64,000 nt of DNA from Uranotaenia lowii (lineage: Eukaryota; Arthropoda; Insecta; Diptera; Culicidae): positions 92,927,617 through 92,991,616 of the forward strand of contig NC_073691.1 in NCBI RefSeq assembly GCF_029784155.1, given 5' to 3'. Every line of letters starts with the position of its first letter. The stretch's first letter is position 1. The notes under the pieces are model-generated. The model did no database searches and had not been told where the DNA came from. It saw only the letters and a program-made list of their open reading frames with translations. Positions 57,611 through 64,000 of this stretch are shown here, in pieces. A program made the position numbers and the translations under genes.

Positions 57611-58603
57611 TAGTAAAAATCGAATTTCAAAATCTTGAAATATCTATTTTTTTCAAGGCTCGCAAACAAACAGCTCTTCTGATGATACCAAAAAGAATTT
57701 AGAAGCAAACGGGTTGTTCAATGTGAAAGAACCACTTATTTTCTTTGTATATGAACAGTTATAGTGTTATTTTTATAGTCATTTAATAATAAATTTTTGA
57801 TATTTAAATAACAAGGAAATTTTCCAAGAGTAGGCCCAAATTCGACAAATGGATAGGAACCCTATCAAATCGTTAACTTTGAAGTAAAAATGAAAATGGA
57901 AGTAGTGGGAGCGCCTAGGGGAATGTGTGAAGGTAAAATTTCATTTGTATTTTGAAGCTCAAACTTTTTAGCAATTATAATAATTTTTGCCCCTAAATGT
58001 AGGCAGCATCAAAGATCTTTTTTCGATTATAAATATTTTCAAAGTAAAACGTTAAAAATCAAGGTTAAATTGATAAACTAGCATATGATAATAGTATGAA
58101 GGTGTTTTGTATCCTATAAAGGATCAAGAAAACTCGTAAAAACTGTCAGAATCGAGACTGGTCAATGCCACCCCAAAACATCAAATTCTGAACAGAGACG
58201 AACACGATTTTTAAATCAAATTTAAAGTAGTCAAATAAATTTCTGCAATCATGTTTCACGTTCATAGTAGTCCAGTACTGGTTTTAAAAATATGAAACAT
58301 ACAACTTTCCCCTTAACAGAAAAAATAATCAAAATATATTGAAAAAAGTGATCAATTTTACCCCGGATTACGGTATATATGTTTGTAAAAGAAAATGTGA
58401 AAAATTCAATGAGTCCAAACAAAAAATCATTGTTATCGATGTTTTGAGCATTCTGGCATCAAAACAATAATTTTGAAAATGTTGAGATCCGTAAAAACCA
58501 TAGTGATCAAAGCTACCCCAAAACTAGAAATCTGGTATTGCAACAAACATTTAATTATAACCCCCAATGTCGTTTGAATTTACTGAAATCAATGACCATG
58601 TTT

Positions 58604-59923
58604 GTTTTGGTTCCTCATCAGGTGTGAGGTCATGAACCCATTGGTGATTGTAAATTTCGAAAGGCTTCTTGAGCAAAATCTTCAAACCAGATTTATGTCT
58701 ATTTACCACATCCTCATGTCAATGCAGGTAAACCCTTCTTCGTACTCTCCAACTCGTGTTTGCAACCCTGACTACGATAATTCTTCTGTCCAGTTTGATT
58801 TGTCTATGCAGCAGGAAATCCGTGGAATCCCGGACACGCACCGTCCACTTTTGATTCCACAAATTTTCGAAGCTAAATATAGACACGTCGATGCTGAAAA
58901 AATGTTCTTTACCGATGGGTCCCTGATAGAGGAATCTACGGGATTTGGAGTGTTCAACGAAATATCTAGCGCCTCTTACAGCCTCGAGTCACCATGCTCT
59001 GTGTATACAGCAGAATTAGCTGCTATTCATTGGGCCTTGGATAGTATTGCCACACGACCTGTTGAACACTACTTTATTATGAATGATAGTCTCAGCTCTG
59101 TTGAAGCGATCCGCTCTATAAGACCAGGAAATCTCACTCCGTATTTCCTCAGAAAGATACAAGAAATATTGACCACTTTATCAAGACGTTGCTTTTCCAT
59201 CACCTTTGTCTGGGTCCCCTCACATTGCTCGATATTAGGCAATGAGAGGGCGATTCCCTTGCAAAGGTGGGTGCGATGGAAGGCAACATTTACCAGCGTG
59301 AAATCGTCTTCAACGAATTCTACTTCTTGGCTCGGAGAAATTCTATTGTCAACTGGCAGCGCAGATGGGACGAGGATGAGTTGGGTCGGTGGCTCCACTC
59401 GATTATCCCAAGGGTAAGCCTTAAGCCCTGGTTCAATAGATTGGACTTGAGTCGAGATTTTATTCGTATATTTTCCGGTCTCATGTCCAATCATTGTTCC
59501 TTGAACGCGGTACTCTATCGTATAAATATTGCTGGCAGCAATTTGTGTGGCTGTGGCCAAGGTTACCACGACATCGAGCATATCGTTTGGTCATGTGAGG
59601 CCCACCTGGCCGCTAGAACGAATTTAATAGACTCCCTTCGGGCCCGAGGAAAACCACCCTGCACCCCAGTAAGAGATGTACTAGCTGCGATAGACATTGA
59701 TTACATGTTCGAAATATACCTTTTTCTAAAAGCTATTGATCTTCGTCTATAATTCTTTTCATTTTCATATTTCCCTATCTATTTTCTTTTCTCTTCAAAA
59801 AGTAAAATAAAAAGTGATAAAGTGATGTACACTTAAGAAAACAATTGTAAAAATACAAAACGAGTTTGGCTCCTTAAAGCCTCGAGGTATGAGCCGTTTC
59901 AATTAAAGAAATTACAAAAAAAA
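58604..59923 (+). mobile_element. 5'-truncated I-clade LINE copy
   Basis: Insertion between perfect 13-bp duplications aatgaccatgttt (58591-58603 and 59924-59936) in the outer TA element. Homology to the full-length LINE starts at ggttcctcatcaggtg (58609, equivalent to 50909) and runs to the A tail. Four or five extra T/G bases join target and element. Many substitutions separate the two copies, so they are different lineages of one family. Confidence 0.9.
58609..59752 (+). pseudogene. LINE ORF2 C-terminus (RNase H), frameshifted
   Basis: From about residue 848 of ORF2: LIRCEVMNPLV, FFTDGSLIEESTGFG, AELAAIHWALDS, MNDSLSSVEAIRS and WVPSHCSILGNERA. A one-base loss at about 59251 (gcggactct becomes gcgattccc) shifts the frame; the other frame resumes VGAMEGNIYQREIVF at 59264 and ends with CGCGQGYHDIEHIVWSC and the terminal LFLKAIDLRL. 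Endonuclease and RT are absent. Dead on arrival. Confidence 0.88.
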
Positions 59924-60063
59924 AATGACCATGTTTAATTCTCCTCACCTCAGTAAGTGATTTAAAGCTTTTAGATATTACGAAAAAGCAACCCCTTCCA
60001 AAATATTCAAAAAAAAAAAAAAATAATGAAAAAAAATGACCAAAGTTCCCGCAGTTTACGGTA

Positions 60064-60699
60064 CTATGTATGCTGTGACCGAGATTTAATCTCATGACCT
60101 CCGGCTTAGAAGACTTGAACGCTACCCTCTAGGCAACGGTCGGTGGCTTAAAGGTTTTTTTTTCTGCCGATTGCTTGGATTTCTTCAAAATGAAAGCTGG
60201 TCGCGGAAGAAGAAAAAAGAAATTTCATTATATAAAAGGGTAAAATAGCGTAACTCTGTCATTGGGGATTCGTAGGGGGTGATTGTACAGGGCATCAAAC
60301 GACCGGAAAACTGATATACAATGGATTGTGGGTTCAAGCCAGCCAGCCTTTCAAGGATTCTTTATTTGTTTCGAACAGTTGGAAGGGAGTAGATGAGTCA
60401 AACCTGTCCCAAGCTAGTGGTAACGGACTCCTTGGTTGTGCTGCAATTATTGTTGATGAATTAAGCATGTAGGAAATGATTTTGGCTTAAGGAAAAGAAG
60501 ATTGAAGTTTTCTTCTTCCTTGCCTGGCTAGCTCAGATGTCCAACCAAATAAAGTTCACATTTGCTTCGAATGAAGACAATTTTAAATTTTACATGTCTA
60601 TATCTTTAACTTTTTATTGTCAAATCATTTTTGTTATTATTTACGAGGATTTTCTTGCATGTTGCAACCTCAAACTTTAGAATAGGGCAGAATATTTGG
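60064..60699. other. Non-coding DNA with a tRNA-like relic
   Basis: On the minus strand 60150-60068 carries tRNA-like text (gcctagagggtagcgttcaag, then gagattaaatctcgg in the place of a T arm), similar to the patch at 32345-32400. At about 60325 gtgggttcaagccag is another B-box-like stretch. No gene. Confidence 0.4.
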
Positions 60700-61743
60700 C
60701 TACTCACTCAACACATGAACTGCTTCGCTGGAACTCTCGCCGTCGATGATCCTGTTCGCCCGCAGTGTCATCACCACACAAAGTGTCGCAACAGAAATCA
60801 TTTTCCGGTTCTGCTGGCTGGCTGCGATGAAGCCCATGAACCTCACAGGACGTTTTTTGCCAACTTGATGCGATGATCTGCGGGGGCGAGCAGGGGACCG
60901 GGAACCGGGCATCCGGATTCTGCTGCTTTCGGTGAACTGGTTGTTGCCGAAACACTCAGCGAACTTGGCCGGCAGATGCTGGACGACTCGGGTCGGAGAT
61001 TGCCGCCTAGCTGGACGTGAAACGGCACTTCGTTGAATCATGCGGAGATCGCTCGTGTTGTTGGAAGTGCCCGCAGGTGGTTGGGTGCCGCTGGCTTGAT
61101 GCGAAGATTTACGGATGCGAGCAGGGGACCGGGAACCGGGCATCCGGATTCTGCTGCTTTCGGTAACCTGGCTGTGGATGACACACTCAGCGAACTTGGC
61201 CGGGAGATGCTGGCCGATTCGAGTTGGATGTTGCTGCCTAACTTTCCGGAAATGCCAGTAGGAGGTTGGGCACCGCACTTCCGAACACTGCTGGTTGTCG
61301 ATACTGCTTTTTATCCGCCGTCGGAACCTCTTTTGCCTGTAGCAATTCGGCCCTGCTGCCAACTCAACCAATCGCTTGAGAAAAAAAAAGAAAGCAAGAG
61401 AAAAAAGCCCTACGGCAACGCATTTGGTTAGCATAAGTTCGGCGTTTTTGCTTTTTGCCAACTCACCCTTTTCTGAGGGGCTTTTTTGCTGCCGAATTCC
61501 TTTTAGCTTTCCGTACCTTTGGCAGGTACGCCACGTTTGCCAGTGATGACGCTTGTCCGCTGGTGCGTTTTTAGCGAACGTGCCTTTGGCGTGTGCTGCT
61601 GGAGCCGGGATAAAATATTTAGTTTCCTTTCGTCCTTTTTTGTAAATTTCGGAAGAAAAACTTTGCCTCCGAAAGAGAAACTCACCAGATCGATGTAGTG
61701 ATGCACCAGACTTTTTTCTGCTGACGCCACACGCTGCCACCAC
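60700..61743 (-). CDS. Long open frame of doubtful coding status
   Basis: A 347-codon frame, ATG at 61743 to a stop at 60700. It is basic, rich in Arg, Ser, Gln and Pro, with one hydrophobic patch (VGLFSLAFFFFL). It contains a duplicated segment: QHLPAKFAEC and TESSRIRMPGSRSPAR occur twice, from DNA duplicated at about 60888-60990 and 61119-61210. No domain is recognised. The duplication at DNA level and the position beyond the end of a Ty3/gypsy pol suggest an LTR or 3' non-coding region of that element rather than a gene. Confidence 0.25.
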   Translation of the reverse strand: MVAACGVSRKKSGASLHRSGEFLFRRQSFSSEIYKKGRKETKYFIPAPAAHAKGTFAKNAPADKRHHWQTWRTCQRYGKLKGIRQQKSPSEKGELAKSKNAELMLTKCVAVGLFSLAFFFFLKRLVELAAGPNCYRQKRFRRRIKSSIDNQQCSEVRCPTSYWHFRKVRQQHPTRIGQHLPAKFAECVIHSQVTESSRIRMPGSRSPARIRKSSHQASGTQPPAGTSNNTSDLRMIQRSAVSRPARRQSPTRVVQHLPAKFAECFGNNQFTESSRIRMPGSRSPARPRRSSHQVGKKRPVRFMGFIAASQQNRKMISVATLCVVMTLRANRIIDGESSSEAVHVLSE

Positions 61744-63740
61744 TATCGCGCACTCAAACGGAAATGATCGAATGTGCTTTGGTTTTTTCCAAGGTTCTTA
61801 GATACACTAGGTTCTCCGACTTTCACAGTAAGTAGGCGAGGAGTGAGCGGGGCTCTCAATGAGTTTGTTTATTTTTTGCTCAGCTTTTCTGTGGTTTGTT
61901 GGTAAACAAACTTCATGAGTTCCGTATAGTTGCATAGCCTGCATAGCCAAAATGGCTGAATCGGGAATTCGTTATTCGGGAACACCTCCTGAATATATAC
62001 GCACCTTGGTTTTTTCCGGGTCGTCTCAAGTGTCAATATGGTTGGTTTTTTGTTTTTTCTTGGTTGGCAATTACAGGGTGGTTCTGCTGATTCTTATTTC
62101 GAGCTACACTGAGTGTAATTTTTTCTCAAATTTGATTTGACGGTTTTTTCTTTTGGTATGCTTTAGACATGTATTTTTCCGAATTGATTCATGATCAACA
62201 ATGAACCAAGTATAAATGTAACTGTAACACAGCATTGCCACAACAGAAAATTTTTTTCATGAGGCGGTGTAAGGCGGCTCATGAAAAAAATTACAACTTT
62301 CTCAGAAATTGGTCGGAGCTATTATTGATCAGAAGGCTTGAGCTAAACTCAAAATACTTATTAACTAGCTTAGTTGCGTGGCCCTAAAGGCACACCAGAA
62401 GTAGTGCACATAGTACAAAACGAAGATACTTATTCTAACCAAAGGTAGCACCAGCGACTTCTGGCAAATGGTGATCAAAGTTGCGTCACCGAAATGTGAC
62501 AAAGTTACCGACCAATATCTCAAACTTGTTTCTCTCAACGAATTTCTGCTGCAGCAAACACGCAGAAACGATCAAAAATCTTTACTAATCAAAAGGATTC
62601 CGATCGAACAATAATGACGTAACTAACGGTACTATGTACAAATATTTACAGAGAAACATGATGGTTTTATTTACAGGTTCGTGGTGATTCGCAGAGTTCC
62701 AGGTAAAGGAGGATTTAGTCTCCTAAATCAGAAAGAGCCCAGAGTAGAGGTTTTACCGCGCCTCCAATTCGCGTTCCTTTTGAATTTTCTTACTGACCCC
62801 CGAAAATTTCTACGAATGTTTGTATTTGGATTTTTTTTTTTGATAATAAGAGTTATTAGTATGAGAAAGTAGCTTCAAATTCTTTACGTAGTACCAATAC
62901 AAATAGATTGTGATGGTTGTCGCTTTCTGTGTGCACGGTTTATCTCGTCCGGCGAACGGTTTCTTATTCTTCAGTACTTCTTTCTATTCGTCATCGGTTT
63001 GTAGTCTTCATGGCTATGTGTCAGTTTGTCACGATCTGAGAACGGCTAAGTGTTGTTGCTCTTGATTTCTTGTTCTGTCAAGCTTGGTTCTTTCCTGTGT
63101 CAATGATGGTTGTGGTACTTATTAACATTTTCTGGTGGAGAGGTTGTTGTGGAGAATTTTGTTGCTCATCACACCATTTATGTTGTTTTTGGAGATTTCT
63201 CTTAGTTGACCGGCATGGCCGTGTTCACATAGCTTGATTTCTTAGTGCTTGGTGCTTTCGGCAGTTTGCGAGATTCGATATGGAAGTAGCGACCGTCATA
63301 ATGTCTACCCCTCACAACTTCTGCGCAAAACTCCGTAGGTGCTTAACTCTTTCGCCCGTTTTGAAGTCCTGAATATCTTTTCGACAGCAGCGACTTGGTG
63401 TTTGGAGCTACTGTACTTGAATTTCCCGTATTCCAATAACCCGAGCCTGAAGGGGCTGGTTCTGCCTTCGAAGTTTCCTTCAGTTCGTATAGGTTGATGG
63501 TTGGGTGTTGGTTAAGTTGTCAGTTTGTCACGGTCTGAGAACGGATGGGTATTCTTGATTCTAGTGCTTCGTTCTATCAAGCTTGGTTGATTGCTGTATC
63601 AATGATGTTTGTGGTATTCTTGAACATTTTCAGGTGGAGAATTGGTTGATAGATTGTTGTTGCTCGTCACACCTTGGATGTTGTTTTTGGAGCTTTGCTC
63701 GTTGTTGACAGGCTTTGCCTTGTGTACATAGCTTGATTAC
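61744..63740. other. 3' non-coding flank of the gypsy element, with direct repeats
   Basis: No gene is supported. A segment of about 227 bp is present twice in direct orientation, 63019-63245 and 63518-63744, 499 bp apart (landmarks tgtcagtttgtcac, gtctgagaacgg, atcaagcttggtt, catagcttgatt). The second copy reaches the pol stop codon. I could not locate LTR borders. Confidence 0.5.
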
Positions 63741-64000
63741 TTAATCTGCTTTGATGTCTTTCGCGTGATAACGTCCGCGTTTCCCGCTCGAGACATCTTC
63801 TAACTCATACAGATTCGCACCTAGCACATTTCGAATGACTGCTGGCACGAACTTCGGATTCAGCTTTTGGTTGACGTGATCTGCTTTCGATGACAGGTTG
63901 AACTTTCTTCTCCATACTACATCACCAACTTTGAAATCTACCGTCCGCTTCCTTAAGTTGTATCGCTGCTTGGAGTCTTCGTGACCTTTCTTGATCCTCT
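63741..64000 (-). CDS. Ty3/gypsy integrase C-terminal end (partial)
   Basis: An open frame enters from the right edge on the minus strand and stops at 63741. It reads SKQRYNLRKRTVDFKVGDVV, WRRKFNLSSKADHVN, KLNPKFVPAVIRNVLGANL, YELEDVSSGKRGRYHAKDIK and a final AD. YNLR+R...FKVGD.VW, KL.PKF....V...LG...Y.LED and the HAKD.K ending are typical of the end of gypsy-type Pol, after the integrase core. About 86 codons, no interruption inside the window. Whether the rest is intact lies outside. Confidence 0.82.
   Translation of the reverse strand, partial: RIKKGHEDSKQRYNLRKRTVDFKVGDVVWRRKFNLSSKADHVNQKLNPKFVPAVIRNVLGANLYELEDVSSGKRGRYHAKDIKAD

Larger units (their letters stand above)
55061..58373. mobile_element. 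Inner element of the same family inserted in the outer one
   Basis: Left ccgtaaaacggggtaacttt and right ttaccccggattacgg, with TA on both sides (55059-55060, 58374-58375). Its own sequence (55061-55222 and 57613-58373) parallels the outer element (tttgaaagcctat, aaggctc.caaa, tttttgcccctaaatgta). Self-insertion at TA. It is interrupted by the element at 55225-57610. Confidence 0.8.
54467..60061. mobile_element. Outer TA-flanked element (family ccgtaaactgggg), nested host
   Basis: Left ccgtaaactgggggaacttt and right aaagttcccgcagtttacgg are inverted partners with TA on each side (54465-54466, 60062-60063). Its own sequence covers about 54467-55058, 58374-58603 and 59937-60061. The remainder is later insertions: a second copy of the same family at 55061 and a LINE 3' fragment at 58604. 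No transposase is found. TA target preference suggests a Tc1/mariner-type helper. Confidence 0.8.

Noticed and set aside
61952..62140. Small membrane-protein-like frame
   Set aside because: Hydrophobic by virtue of T-rich DNA; no start context, homologue or partner seen.

Overview
This window looks like transposon-dense, AT-rich chromosomal DNA of an insect, most likely a mosquito. Two copies of an IS630-Tc1-mariner transposase have the D...D37E spacing first described from mosquitoes. They sit with an I-clade LINE, RTE-type and LOA/R1-like LINE relics, Ty1/copia, BEL-like and Ty3/gypsy LTR elements, hAT relics, tRNA-derived SINEs and many inverted-repeat MITEs. The species assignment is an inference. 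I found no convincing intact host protein gene. A few exon-like remnants are listed with low confidence.

Layout. 1-5.2 kb: end of a long-inverted-repeat MITE, then a hAT-like element carrying a tRNA-derived SINE. 5.2-10.9 kb: first DD37E transposase pseudogene, split by a 753-bp MITE, followed by a broken LINE RT that carries an 82-bp hairpin insertion. 10.9-21.2 kb: a fold-back MITE, a 5'-truncated RTE LINE inside an older repeat, a hAT transposase relic and a second RTE fragment. 21.2-28 kb: second DD37E element, split by a 4.87-kb LTR retrotransposon without gag or pol (LTRs differ at one of 302 positions, internal alternating 65-bp minisatellite) and by a 943-bp TA-flanked MITE. 28-36.4 kb: degenerate repeats, a multi-exon gene remnant and a copia gag relic carrying a MITE. 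36.4-41.9 kb: a fold-back element and a copia element on the minus strand whose RT is split at the YVDD region by an inverted dimer of a tRNA-like SINE.

46.25-52.21 kb holds a full-length I-clade LINE with both ORFs open, a poly(A) tail and a 13-bp target-site duplication. It is the only element here that looks coding-competent. 53.2-54.0 kb is a CACTA-like MITE built from ccagcaa/ttgctgg motifs. 54.5-60.1 kb is a nest of TA-flanked elements of one family (one copy inside another), with a third TA element inside, a 273-bp hairpin element inside that, and a truncated copy of the LINE in the outer element. The right end holds the 3' end of a Ty3/gypsy pol on the minus strand and its long non-coding flank.

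The DNA records successive insertions, and many breakpoints can be dated relative to each other by nesting. The two points I would check first are the leader-plus-hairpin mobile element (82-bp and 273-bp copies with 11-12-bp duplications) and the young, non-coding LTR element with a higher-order minisatellite.
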